A stretch of DNA of 31,242 nt from NCBI GenBank assembly GCA_011390135.1, contig JAABSZ010000019.1:1-31242 (forward strand), in the 5' to 3' direction. The notes beneath the pieces are model-generated. The model was not told the DNA's origin. It searched no databases and saw nothing but the letters and a program-made list of their open reading frames with translations. Made by a program: the position numbers and the translations under genes. Positions 23,088 to 30,969 of this stretch are shown in pieces. This DNA comes from JAABSP01 sp011390135 (GTDB lineage Bacteria; Desulfobacterota; Desulfobacteria; Desulfobacterales; JAABSP01). The number at the start of each line of letters is the position of its first letter. Within the stretch, counting starts at the first letter, position 1.

Positions 23088-23145
23088 CCGGAAGTGTCAA
23101 GGGGCTGTAAGTGTCCCGGAAGTGTCCCGGAAGTATGCCGGAAGT
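23088..23145. repeat. 11-bp iterons upstream of dinB
   Basis: CCGGAAGT occurs at 23088, 23116, 23127 and 23138 on the plus strand; the last three are spaced exactly 11 bases. They lie 26-83 bases before the dinB start, in its likely promoter or leader. Confidence 0.75.
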
Positions 23146-23240
23146 ATAAAGGGTAAGGGATCTGAAGAAGATTCATCGCGATCTTCTGATATCTGTCGGC
23201 CATCCTGCAAAACAGACTTTTCCTGACCCCGTGAAGATGG

Positions 23241-23246
23241 TATAAA
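23241..23246 (+). promoter_or_regulatory. Candidate extended -10 of the rhomboid gene
   Basis: TATAAA preceded by TGG, about 60 bases before the ATG at 23305. The -35 region (TTTTCC at 23218) is weak. The ribosome site AGAGGTG lies 5 bases before the ATG. Confidence 0.35.
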
Positions 23247-23304
23247 AAAACGGCAGGAGCAGTTATTCTTGAGGCGGGGCTGAGAAAACCAAAAGAGGTG
23301 CATT

Positions 23305-25467
23305 ATGATACTGATCCCATTGAGCCATGAGAGCGGGCAGGTCCAGCGGACCCCCTATGTCACCATCACGATTCTGGTCATCAATGTACTGCTTTTTATC
23401 CTGACGCTCCTTGCAGCGCCATCGAGCCAGGAAGAGGTGCAGAAGGCGTACCGTCAGCTCATGGATTATTACATGAAACGACCCTACCTGGAGATTCCCG
23501 ATGAGATCTACCAGAAGATCCCGCCTGAGGAGCGCCAGGTGCTGGATAAGATGCGCCGGTTCCAGGAGATGATACCTCAGCCCCGATCGGATCTTGAGCC
23601 TGAAGAATACGCCTACGACGACTCCCGGGAAGCGGAGCAGGATGAGTTGAACCGGCGCATCGCTGCCTTTGCAGAGGCCATGCAGGATGAGTTCTATCGA
23701 AAATACGGCTACATCCCGGCAAGGGGCGGGTTTTTCACCCTAATCACCTCCATGTTCCTCCACGCAGGCATCTTTCACCTCCTCTTCAACATGCTCTTTC
23801 TATGGCTCTCCGGCGGCAACATCGAGGATCTCTGGGGCCGAATCGCCTTTCCCATCTTCTATCTGGCCGGCGGCATCTTTGCATCGCTGACCCATGCCCT
23901 CTTCTATCCGGAAAGCACGATTCCCCTCGTCGGCGCTTCGGGCGCGATCGCAGCTCTGATGGGGGCATTTCTCGTTCGGTTTTACAAGACGAGAATCTAT
24001 TTTTTCTACTTTATTTTCTTTGGATTCCGGGCCAAAAAGGGAACCTTTTATGCACCGGCATACCTGATGCTTCCCCTCTGGCTCGCCCAGCAGTTGTGGG
24101 AGGTCTTCAAGATGAGCGGCGTCGGGGACGGCTCCGGGGTCGCATTCTGGGCTCACATAGGCGGATTTCTCTTTGGCGTGGCCACGGCCCTGGCCTTCAA
24201 GCACTCCGGATTCGAGGAGAAGGTGCTGACCCCGGCCATCGCCGGCAAGATTCATCTGTCGGGGAATGAGAAATCCTCTGTCTCTTCGAAACTGGAACAG
24301 GGGGATATCGACGGCGCGATGATGGAGCTTCGGCAGATGCTGATCAAGGACCCGGAGGATGCGATCGCTCACGGCCAGTTGAGCCGGGTCTATTTTCTCC
24401 AGGGAAAGGAGCGGGTGGCGCAGATCGAGTTCAACCGGGCGGTCCGCCTCTTCTTCAACCAGGAAGATCCGGAGAATGCGGTGGACGAATATCTGGAGAC
24501 CACCCGCGCCCATCCCATGGCCCTGCTGGAGCCGCCCCTTCAGAAACAGATGGCCGCCGCGATGGTGGAGCAGGAGCTGTATGCGGAGGCTGCATCAGTC
24601 TATAAACGCCTCCTCGAAACAGGGCCCGATCTCTCCCCGGAGGATAAAAAGGAGATTCAGCAGCAGGCAAAGACGGCCCGGGAGATGGCCCGAAATCAGG
24701 AGCAGGAGGAGAAAAAGGCAGAAAAAGAGCTGGCCCAAAAGACTTCCGATGAGCTGCTGCAACAGAAGTCTTCCCCTGAAAAGGCATCAGCAGAAGATAA
24801 GGCATCCCCTGCCGCAGCGGCCCTGAAACAGAAACCGACCGGACCGGCCATTCCCATCGCCAAAAGGATCAAGATCATCCCGACGCCAGACGCCACGGCC
24901 CAAGCCCGGTACAACGTCCTCTCGGTGGCGCCCATGGAAGCCAACAAGATCACCGCATCGGAGGAGGGAATGGATCTGCACCGCCTCTCGGAAGCGCCCC
25001 TCCGGTATGAACGGATCTACGCCATCTGCGCATTTACCCTGGCCGGAACCGAGACCAGCATCATCCATGCCGATCTTTTTATTGCGGGTCGGCCCCGGCC
25101 CTACCGGATCGCAAGCAACCGGATTCTCTACGACCAGTTTCTGCCCAAAACCGTCAACAGCTCTTTTGACAACTTCCGCCAGTTCATCCTCTTTCTGGTG
25201 TCAAAACTCGATTCGGTCTATCTGGATAGGGGAACCATGACCTTCCTCAAGACCAAAAAGGCGCCGGTCTTCCATTCAGATGAGGATATCGCAGGACAGG
25301 AGAAGCTCTTCTGGCGGCAGATCATGGGGGAGATCCGCTGCCGGTGCGAGGGCTGCGGAGAGACCTACTGGATCGACGGCCGCAGGGTCCCGGCCGCAGG
25401 AGCAAAGTCCAAATGCAAAAAATGCGGCTCCTCCATCTCCATTAAAGCCCTTGAAACCGCAGCATAG
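23305..25467 (+). CDS. Rhomboid intramembrane serine protease with long cytoplasmic tail and zinc ribbon
   Basis: 720 residues, far longer than a typical bacterial rhomboid (about 200-300). The first membrane segment (about 17-37) is followed by a roughly 100-residue charged loop, then the rhomboid core: FLHAGIFHLLFN (His158, Asn162), GASGAIAALMG with nucleophile Ser212, and AHIGGFLFG with catalytic His284. After about 300 come a helical, TPR-like stretch (about 325-450), a Lys/Glu/Ala-rich coiled coil (about 450-510), an unassigned globular domain (about 520-675), and a terminal zinc ribbon with CRCEGCG and CKKCG. It cleaves membrane proteins within or near the bilayer; the tail may recruit substrates or partners. 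It is located between dinB (divergent) and the MGL-like gene, which give no hint of the substrate. Confidence 0.9.
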   Translation: MILIPLSHESGQVQRTPYVTITILVINVLLFILTLLAAPSSQEEVQKAYRQLMDYYMKRPYLEIPDEIYQKIPPEERQVLDKMRRFQEMIPQPRSDLEPEEYAYDDSREAEQDELNRRIAAFAEAMQDEFYRKYGYIPARGGFFTLITSMFLHAGIFHLLFNMLFLWLSGGNIEDLWGRIAFPIFYLAGGIFASLTHALFYPESTIPLVGASGAIAALMGAFLVRFYKTRIYFFYFIFFGFRAKKGTFYAPAYLMLPLWLAQQLWEVFKMSGVGDGSGVAFWAHIGGFLFGVATALAFKHSGFEEKVLTPAIAGKIHLSGNEKSSVSSKLEQGDIDGAMMELRQMLIKDPEDAIAHGQLSRVYFLQGKERVAQIEFNRAVRLFFNQEDPENAVDEYLETTRAHPMALLEPPLQKQMAAAMVEQELYAEAASVYKRLLETGPDLSPEDKKEIQQQAKTAREMARNQEQEEKKAEKELAQKTSDELLQQKSSPEKASAEDKASPAAAALKQKPTGPAIPIAKRIKIIPTPDATAQARYNVLSVAPMEANKITASEEGMDLHRLSEAPLRYERIYAICAFTLAGTETSIIHADLFIAGRPRPYRIASNRILYDQFLPKTVNSSFDNFRQFILFLVSKLDSVYLDRGTMTFLKTKKAPVFHSDEDIAGQEKLFWRQIMGEIRCRCEGCGETYWIDGRRVPAAGAKSKCKKCGSSISIKALETAA

Positions 25468-25542
25468 GGGCATCATTATAAGTGGATACGGAGTCCAAAA
25501 GACCCAATGGATTCCTCAACCCAAGGCAGGAGACATGATCCC

Positions 25543-26724
25543 ATGCGTAAAACTTCACGAAAAACAGACATGGTCCACGGCATCCATACCTGCCATATCA
25601 CCACAATGGATCTGGTTCCGCCGATTCATCTCACCTCCACCTTCCGGTTCCGGGATGCGGACCACGGCGCGGGGATCTTCAGCGGAACCGATACCGGATA
25701 CGTCTACACCCGAATCGGCAATCCCACAGTGGATCTGCTGGCGGAGAAGATGGCCGTTCTGGAGGAGACCCAAGGGGCCGTCCCCGCTGCATCAGGCATG
25801 GCCGCGGTGGCCTCGGTTGCCCTCACCCTGGCCGGGGCCGGGGACAACATGGTCTGCTGCAGCACCCTCTATGGCGGGACATTTGCCCTTTTCAACCAGG
25901 ATCTGAAAAAATTCAACATCGAAGGGCGCTTTCTTCCACCGTTCCAATGCTGCGATGATGGCCAAATCCGGAAGCTGATAGACGCCAGAACCAGATTTCT
26001 CTTTATCGAAACCCCGGCCAACCCGACCCTGGACATCATCGATATCGAGCGGTGGGCCGCGATTGCAGCGTCAGCCGGCATCCCCCTCGTGGTGGACAAT
26101 ACCTTTGCCTCGCCCTATCTACAGCGGCCCATTGCCCTGGGCGCGGACATTGTGGTGCATTCGGCAACCAAATATCTCGGGGGACACGGGGACATAATCG
26201 GCGGCGTGGTTGTGGGAAAAGCGGAGATCATCGAACGGATCAAAAGCGAATACTTCAGCCATTTCGGCGCGGTGATGAGCCCCTTCAATGCATGGCTCTT
26301 TCTGCGGGGAATCAAGACCTTGGCGGTCCGAATGGAGCGCCATTGCCAGAATGCGCAAAAGGTTGCGGAATGGCTGGAACAGCATCCGAAGATCAGCCGG
26401 GTCTTCTATCCAGGGCTCCCCTCCCATCCGGGGCACAAGACGGCACAAAAGCAGATGGACGGATTCGGCGGGATGATCGCTTTCGAGGTCAAGGGCGGGA
26501 TTGAGGCCGGAAAGGCCGTCATGAACAGGGTGAAGCTCTGCATCCTCGCGGTCAGCTTAGGGGACTGCGAGACCCTGATCCAGCATCCGGCCTCCATGAC
26601 CCATGCGACTTATACAAGCGCAGAGCGGAACGCGGCCGGAATCACAGACGGGCTGATTCGTCTTTCGGTGGGAATCGAGGAAGCAGATGACATTATCGAG
26701 GATCTGGATCAGGCCATCCGGTAA
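25543..26724 (+). CDS. PLP-dependent methionine gamma-lyase-like enzyme (Cys/Met metabolism family)
   Basis: 393 residues from ATG 25543, with AGGAGA 9 bases upstream; the earlier in-frame ATG at 25507 lacks such a site. Family motifs: YTRIGNPTVDLLAEKMAVLE, the PLP ring-stacking TLYGGTFALF, VVDNTFASP, HSATKYLGGHGD with the Schiff-base lysine, and the C-terminal VSLGDCETLIQHPASMTHATYT, which is close to methionine gamma-lyases. The residue corresponding to Cys116 of the Pseudomonas enzyme (in LYGCTF) is Gly here, so activity could be methionine gamma-lyase, cystathionine lyase/synthase or O-acetylhomoserine sulfhydrylase. It degrades or makes sulfur amino acids. It follows the rhomboid gene by 75 bases and converges on ribD across a 12-bp repeat array. 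Confidence 0.88.
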   Translation: MRKTSRKTDMVHGIHTCHITTMDLVPPIHLTSTFRFRDADHGAGIFSGTDTGYVYTRIGNPTVDLLAEKMAVLEETQGAVPAASGMAAVASVALTLAGAGDNMVCCSTLYGGTFALFNQDLKKFNIEGRFLPPFQCCDDGQIRKLIDARTRFLFIETPANPTLDIIDIERWAAIAASAGIPLVVDNTFASPYLQRPIALGADIVVHSATKYLGGHGDIIGGVVVGKAEIIERIKSEYFSHFGAVMSPFNAWLFLRGIKTLAVRMERHCQNAQKVAEWLEQHPKISRVFYPGLPSHPGHKTAQKQMDGFGGMIAFEVKGGIEAGKAVMNRVKLCILAVSLGDCETLIQHPASMTHATYTSAERNAAGITDGLIRLSVGIEEADDIIEDLDQAIR

Positions 26725-26752
26725 ACTTTCACTCTCCGGAGCGATCCCCCCG

Positions 26753-26812
26753 GATATCGACGCGGATATCCCCTCAGATATCCCCTCAGATATCCCCTTA
26801 GAGATCCCCTTG
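26753..26812. repeat. Five 12-bp tandem units across the ribD stop codon
   Basis: Units at 26753, 26765, 26777, 26789 and 26801 (plus strand GATATCGACGCG, GATATCCCCTCA twice, GATATCCCCTTA, GAGATCCCCTTG). On the minus strand the ribD TAA (26800-26798) is followed in frame by TGA and TGA, one per unit. Confidence 0.9.
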
Positions 26813-27901
26813 GATCATCACGTCGTCATCAAAGCGGAAGACCTGAATGTTTTTGACCGGAATCGCCTCCTCCATAAGCTGGGGGCCGATTCCGCCGCAG
26901 ATGGAGATCCCCTCTCCTCCCAGGATCTTGGGGGCATAGAAGAAATTGATCCGGTCTGGGATTCCGGCCGCGAAGGCTCCCGCGATCACCCGGCCGCCCC
27001 CCTCGATTAAAAGGCTGGTGATACCCATCGCACCCAGCCGATCCATCAGCGGATCGAGCGCGATCCGGCCAGTGCGCGTGATGTGAGAAAAGAGCACTTC
27101 CGCGCCTTTGGCTTCGATGAGACTGACCTTCTCCGAAGATACTCCTTCTCCGGCAACGATCAGAGTCTTTGCATCGGATCGAAGGTTCAGGACTTTTGCG
27201 GCCGGGGAGATGGAGAGCTTTGAATCGAGGATGATCCGGATCGGATCTCTGCCCGGCCCGTGGGGCAGCCGGACGGTCAGCCGGGTGGTGAGGCTCGGGT
27301 CATCCTTTTTGACCGTCTCGATGCCCACCATGATCCCGTCCATCCCATGGCGCAGCCGGTGGACGTACTCCCTTGAACGCTCACCGGTCACCCATTTGGA
27401 GTCTCCGGTTGCGGTCGCGATCCGGCCGTCCAGGGTGGCTGCACACTTCACCAGGACATAGGGCCGCCCCGTTCGGACATGCTTGATGAAGAACCGGTTC
27501 ACCTCCTCTGCCTCGGCCCTGCAGAGCCCCGTCTCCACCCTCAGCCCCTGTGACATCAAGTAATCGTTTCCGCCGCCGTTGACCCCCGGGTTCGGATCTT
27601 CCATCGCGACCACGACCCGCCTGACCCCGGCCTTAATAACCGCCTCGGTGCAGGGCGGGGTTCGTCCCGTATGGTTGCACGGCTCCAGAGTGACATATAG
27701 AGTTGCGCCCTTTGAGGCATGGCCCGCATCCCTCAAGGCATTGACCTCGGCATGGGGCCCGCCGACTTTCTCATGGAACCCCTTTCCGACGATCTTTCCC
27801 TCTTTGACCACAACCGCGCCGACCATGGGATTGGAAGCGGTGTACCCCTCCCCTTTCCGGGCCAGCTCCAGGGCCATCTCCATCAATTCCCTGTCATTCA
27901 T
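26798..27901 (-). CDS. ribD: Riboflavin biosynthesis deaminase/reductase
   Basis: 367 residues from ATG 27901, which overlaps the nrdR stop region by 8 bases; ATG 27919 is an alternative. The N-terminal deaminase has zinc ligands in HAEVNAL and EPCNHTGRTPPC; the C-terminal reductase begins near RPYVLVKCAATLDGRIA and ends with LLIEGGGRVIAGAF. The protein deaminates and then reduces the pyrimidine intermediate of riboflavin synthesis using NADPH. It is the last gene of rpiB-glyA-deaminase-nrdR-ribD. The usual followers ribE, ribBA and ribH are not here; instead a convergent MGL-like gene comes next. The last residues (IQGDL) are coded inside the 12-bp repeat. Confidence 0.95.
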   Translation of the reverse strand: MNDRELMEMALELARKGEGYTASNPMVGAVVVKEGKIVGKGFHEKVGGPHAEVNALRDAGHASKGATLYVTLEPCNHTGRTPPCTEAVIKAGVRRVVVAMEDPNPGVNGGGNDYLMSQGLRVETGLCRAEAEEVNRFFIKHVRTGRPYVLVKCAATLDGRIATATGDSKWVTGERSREYVHRLRHGMDGIMVGIETVKKDDPSLTTRLTVRLPHGPGRDPIRIILDSKLSISPAAKVLNLRSDAKTLIVAGEGVSSEKVSLIEAKGAEVLFSHITRTGRIALDPLMDRLGAMGITSLLIEGGGRVIAGAFAAGIPDRINFFYAPKILGGEGISICGGIGPQLMEEAIPVKNIQVFRFDDDVMIQGDL

Positions 27902-28475
27902 CGGCTTTCTGCCCGCCATCGGCAGCCTGATCCTTTTCCGGCTTCTCCGCTTCCGGCTCTCCTTCCCGGTCCGGCTTCTCCGCTTCCGCACTTCCGGAAG
28001 AATCGGCCTGCCACGGGATATCCCCGCGGTTTGTCAGGCTCTTCAGCTCGGAATAGAAGTCCTCCGCATCCTTGAACTCCCGATAGACGGAAGCGAACCG
28101 GACATAGGCCACCGCATCGACCCCCTGCAGCCATTTCATGGCCTTCTCACCGATCAGACTGGAGGGAATCTCCTTCTCCCCGGTCTCCTTCAAGTCCCCC
28201 TCCAGCTCGTCTAAAAAGCTCTCGATAAGATTCATGCTGATGTTGCGCTTCTCACAGGCCCGCTGGATGCCGGAGCGGACTTTCTCCCGCGCGAAGACCT
28301 GACGCCGGTTGTCCTTTTTCAGGATCATGATGGGAACCTCCTCCACCTGCTCATAGGTGGTGAAGCGACGTTCGCACGCGATGCACTGTCGGCGCCTGCG
28401 GATGGTATCCCCATCCCGGCTCAGCCGGGAGTCGGTCACTTTATTGTTGATCTCACCGCAGAAGGGACACTTCAT
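27894..28475 (-). CDS. nrdR: Transcriptional repressor NrdR with C-terminal extension
   Basis: 193 residues against about 150-160 in the family. The N-terminal zinc ribbon (MKCPFC, Cys3 and Cys6; CIACERRF) is followed by the ATP-cone (about 49-139), which binds ATP/dATP and controls repression of ribonucleotide reductase genes. After about 150 comes a polar, acidic, low-complexity tail that contains a 33-base repeat (EAEKPDREGEP, then EAEKPEKDQ). The start overlaps the dCMP deaminase stop by 4 bases, and the end overlaps ribD. It sits well beside a dCMP deaminase, as both control the deoxynucleotide supply. Confidence 0.95.
   Translation of the reverse strand: MKCPFCGEINNKVTDSRLSRDGDTIRRRRQCIACERRFTTYEQVEEVPIMILKKDNRRQVFAREKVRSGIQRACEKRNISMNLIESFLDELEGDLKETGEKEIPSSLIGEKAMKWLQGVDAVAYVRFASVYREFKDAEDFYSELKSLTNRGDIPWQADSSGSAEAEKPDREGEPEAEKPEKDQAADGGQKADE
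27937..27988 (-). repeat. 33-bp period duplication in the nrdR tail
   Basis: A 19-base sequence occurs identically at 27937-27955 and 27970-27988 (33-base spacing), coding the repeated EAEKP in the NrdR extension. Confidence 0.8.
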
Positions 28476-28948
28476 AACCGTTCTTCCTCCCCCTTTCCCT
28501 CTATCCGGATCCGTTCGATGGACGCCTCCTCCAGCATCCGCTCAGAGAGTTCATCCGTATATCCGGAGGCATAATAGAGGGTTCGAATACCGGCGTTGAT
28601 GATCATCTTTGCACAGATGGAACAGGGAAGGTTGGTGCAGAAAAGGGTTGCGCCTTTAAGGGAGACCCCATGATAGGCCGCCTGGATGATCGCGTTCTGC
28701 TCTGCATGGATGCCCCGGCAGAGTTCATGGCGTTCTCCCGAGGGAACGGACATGGATTTGCGCAGGCATCCGGTCTCCGCGCAGTGCGCGATGCCCGAGG
28801 GTGCGCCGTTGTAGCCGGTGGAAAGGATGCGCTTCTCCTTGACCAGAATCGCGCCGACTGCCCTGCGCAGACAGGTGGAGCGCCTGGCCACGAGCCGCGC
28901 GATGTCCATGAAATAATCCTCCCACGAGGGGCGGTCATGGGATACCAT
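28472..28948 (-). CDS. Deoxycytidylate (dCMP) deaminase family protein
   Basis: 158 residues. The zinc-dependent cytidine-deaminase fold shows the catalytic HAEQNAI (in CRGIHAEQNAI) and the second zinc pair in LPCSICAKMI; the N-terminal RRSTCLRRAVGAILVKEKRILSTGYNG is typical of ComEB/dCMP deaminases. It converts dCMP to dUMP, the precursor of dTMP, whose methyl group comes from the one-carbon unit made by GlyA, the gene just upstream: the ATG at 28948 directly abuts the glyA stop. The stop overlaps the nrdR start by 4 bases. Allosteric control by dCTP/dTTP is usual in the family but cannot be confirmed here. Confidence 0.93.
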   Translation of the reverse strand: MVSHDRPSWEDYFMDIARLVARRSTCLRRAVGAILVKEKRILSTGYNGAPSGIAHCAETGCLRKSMSVPSGERHELCRGIHAEQNAIIQAAYHGVSLKGATLFCTNLPCSICAKMIINAGIRTLYYASGYTDELSERMLEEASIERIRIEGKGEEERL

Positions 28949-30211
28949 CTATGGAATCGGGCCGTCGCCGTTGGGATAGAGGGGAAAGGCTTCACACAGT
29001 TCTGTAACGGTTCGCCTAGTCGATCGGATCACCGATTCATCCTTGGGATTTTGAAGCACGGAGACGATCAGCCGCGCGATGACGGCCATCTCCTTCTCCC
29101 CCATTCCCCGGCTGGTCAGCGCGGGTGTGCCGATGCGGACACCGCTGGTAACCTGGGGACTTCGGGTCTCATAGGGAATCGCGTTCTTGTTGACGGTGAT
29201 CCCGGCCATGCCCAAAACGTCCTGGGCATCCTGCCCTGTGATCTCCAGATCCGTCAGATCCGCAAGCATCATATGGTTGTCCGTGCCGGCCGAGACCAGA
29301 GAGATGCCCGCCTCCTGAAGATGATCGGCCAGAGCCCTGGCATTTGCTACGATATTCCGCTGATACTCTTTAAAAGCATCTGTTGCCGCCAGTTTGAAGG
29401 CCACGGCCTTTGCCGCGATAACATGCATGAGGGGCCCCCCCTGGATACCGGGGAATATCTGGCTGTTGAGCTTTCTGCTGTAGTCGGTTCGGGCGAGGAT
29501 CAAGCCTCCCCGGGGGCCCCGGAGGGTCTTATGGGTGGTACTGGTGACCACATCGGCATGAGGAACCGGCGAAGGATGCACTCCTGCCGCCACCAGCCCC
29601 GCGATGTGAGCCATGTCCACCATCAGATAGGCTCCGACCGCCTCTGCGATCCTTTCAAAGGCAGGAAAATCTATGATTCTAGGATAGGCCGAAGCCCCGG
29701 CCACGATCATCTTGGGCCGATGTTCTTTTGCCAGCGCTTCGACCCGATCGTAGTCGATGGTTCCGGTCTTTCGGTCCAGCCCGTAATGGATGAACTTGAA
29801 AAACCGGCCCGAAAAGCTGGCCGTACTGCCGTGGGTGAGATGCCCCCCGTGGGCCAGATCCATCCCCAGCACCCGATCCCCCGGCTCCAGGAGCGCGAAA
29901 TAGACGCCCATGTTGGCCTGGGACCCGGAATGGGGCTGGACATTGGCATAGGCCGCACCAAAGAGCGTTTTGGCCCTTTCGATGGCGAGGTTTTCCGCCA
30001 CATCCACATGCTCGCATCCGCCGTAATAGCGCTTGGCCGGATATCCTTCGGCATACTTGTTTGTAAGCACACACCCTTGTGCCGCCATGACCGCGGGCGA
30101 GGCGATATTCTCCGATGCGATCATCTCCAGGGTGTTCTTCTGGCGATCCAGCTCATCGGTGATGACGGCTGCGATCTCCGGATCTACGTTTCTGATGACT
30201 TTCAAATCCAC
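28949..30211 (-). CDS. glyA: Serine hydroxymethyltransferase
   Basis: About 420 residues from GTG 30211, which lies 8 bases after the rpiB stop with AAGGGG upstream; the longer upstream frame overlaps rpiB and is not family-like. It interconverts serine plus tetrahydrofolate with glycine plus methylene-tetrahydrofolate. Seen: NTLEMIASENIASPAVM, NKYAEGYPAKRYYGGCE, QPHSGSQANMGVY, the PLP-lysine motif STTHKTLRGPRGG, and GTPALTSRG near the end. It is translationally linked to rpiB and to the dCMP deaminase, and is fed by the serine made via serA at the other end of the window. The length is normal for the family. Confidence 0.96.
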   Translation of the reverse strand: MDLKVIRNVDPEIAAVITDELDRQKNTLEMIASENIASPAVMAAQGCVLTNKYAEGYPAKRYYGGCEHVDVAENLAIERAKTLFGAAYANVQPHSGSQANMGVYFALLEPGDRVLGMDLAHGGHLTHGSTASFSGRFFKFIHYGLDRKTGTIDYDRVEALAKEHRPKMIVAGASAYPRIIDFPAFERIAEAVGAYLMVDMAHIAGLVAAGVHPSPVPHADVVTSTTHKTLRGPRGGLILARTDYSRKLNSQIFPGIQGGPLMHVIAAKAVAFKLAATDAFKEYQRNIVANARALADHLQEAGISLVSAGTDNHMMLADLTDLEITGQDAQDVLGMAGITVNKNAIPYETRSPQVTSGVRIGTPALTSRGMGEKEMAVIARLIVSVLQNPKDESVIRSTRRTVTELCEAFPLYPNGDGPIP

Positions 30212-30219
30212 CGCTTTTT

Positions 30220-30678
30220 TTACCCCTTGCTGCCGAATTGATCCATGGTATGAATGCGCTCCTGATGGCGTCCCCCTTCGAATCCGGTCTCCAGCCATGC
30301 ATCCACGATCCCGATGGCCAGCACATCGCCGATGACCCGGCCTCCCATCACCAGGATGTTGGCGTTGTTGTGCTTTTTGGCCATGATCGCAGAGAAGAGA
30401 TCGTTGCAGAGCGCGGCCCGGACCCCGGTAAAGCGGTTGGCCGTCATGGACATGCCGATACCGGTTCCGCAGAGAAGAATCCCCCGCTTTCCGGTTCCCC
30501 CCGCCACGGCCTTTGCCACCATTACGCCGTAATCCACATAGTTGACCGATGCGGGGCCAAAGGTTCCCTTATCCTCCACAGGAATTCCTTTTTCCTCCAG
30601 ATGCGCCTTTACCCGATCCTTCAGCCCATAGGCCGCATGATCGCATCCGATGATAATGGGTGTATTCTCCTGATCCAT
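30220..30678 (-). CDS. rpiB: Ribose-5-phosphate isomerase B
   Basis: 152 residues from ATG 30678; ATG 30714, with AGAGGG 8 bases upstream, would add 12 polar residues and cannot be excluded. It interconverts ribulose 5-phosphate and ribose 5-phosphate. RpiB/LacAB motifs: IIIGCDHAAYGLK, NYVDYGVMVAKAV, the active-site loop LLCGTGIGMSMTANR, NDLFSAIMAKKHNNANILVMGGRVIG, and WLETGFEGGRHQERI. It is the first gene of the operon rpiB-glyA-deaminase-nrdR-ribD, supplying ribose phosphate for nucleotide and flavin synthesis. Confidence 0.95.
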   Translation of the reverse strand: MDQENTPIIIGCDHAAYGLKDRVKAHLEEKGIPVEDKGTFGPASVNYVDYGVMVAKAVAGGTGKRGILLCGTGIGMSMTANRFTGVRAALCNDLFSAIMAKKHNNANILVMGGRVIGDVLAIGIVDAWLETGFEGGRHQERIHTMDQFGSKG

Positions 30679-30793
30679 TGATTCTTTTCCGTGATTCTTT
30701 TTTTCGATTCCCATTTGGCAACCCTCTGTTTTCGACGGTTTCCGAGTCTTTCCAAAAGCGGAAATCCTTTGAAAGGTTGCATAAAAATATGAA

Positions 30794-30822
30794 TATATAC
30801 CGTTATACAGGTTGAACTGCAA
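30794..30822 (-). promoter_or_regulatory. Candidate promoter of the rpiB-glyA-ribD operon
   Basis: On the minus strand TTGCAG (30822-30817), a 17-base spacer and TATATA (30799-30794), in an AT-rich segment 70-140 bases before the rpiB start. Confidence 0.5.
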
Positions 30823-30865
30823 GAGAAAACTTTCAATTCCCTACAAGAAGATTTTTGTGGAATAA

Positions 30866-30942
30866 CGCAATTTTTTACGCTCCGGGAAATTGACATAACG
30901 CCTTCATCTGGTGTAAAAGTCCAAAAGGCGCAATTTTTTACG
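30866..30942. repeat. 14-bp direct repeats flanking a promoter
   Basis: CGCAATTTTTTACG occurs exactly at 30866-30879 and 30929-30942, 63 bases apart start to start. The candidate promoter of the last gene lies between them. Confidence 0.85.
30890..30917 (+). promoter_or_regulatory. Candidate promoter of the exported protein at 30970
   Basis: A perfect TTGACA (30890-30895), a 16-base spacer and TGTAAA (30912-30917). The start of transcription would fall near 30924, just before the second 14-bp repeat. Confidence 0.5.
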
Positions 30943-30969
30943 GATATCTTTCAAAAGGGGAATGATCAA

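Noticed and set aside
23063..23203. Longer dinB start through the iteron region
   Set aside because: The extra 47 residues are encoded partly by the repeats, resemble no polymerase IV N-terminus, and the conserved family start follows the ATG at 23062.
16098..26812. CRISPR-like arrays
   Set aside because: The tandem arrays have 9- to 14-base units without spacers and no cas genes are present; they are simple tandem repeats.
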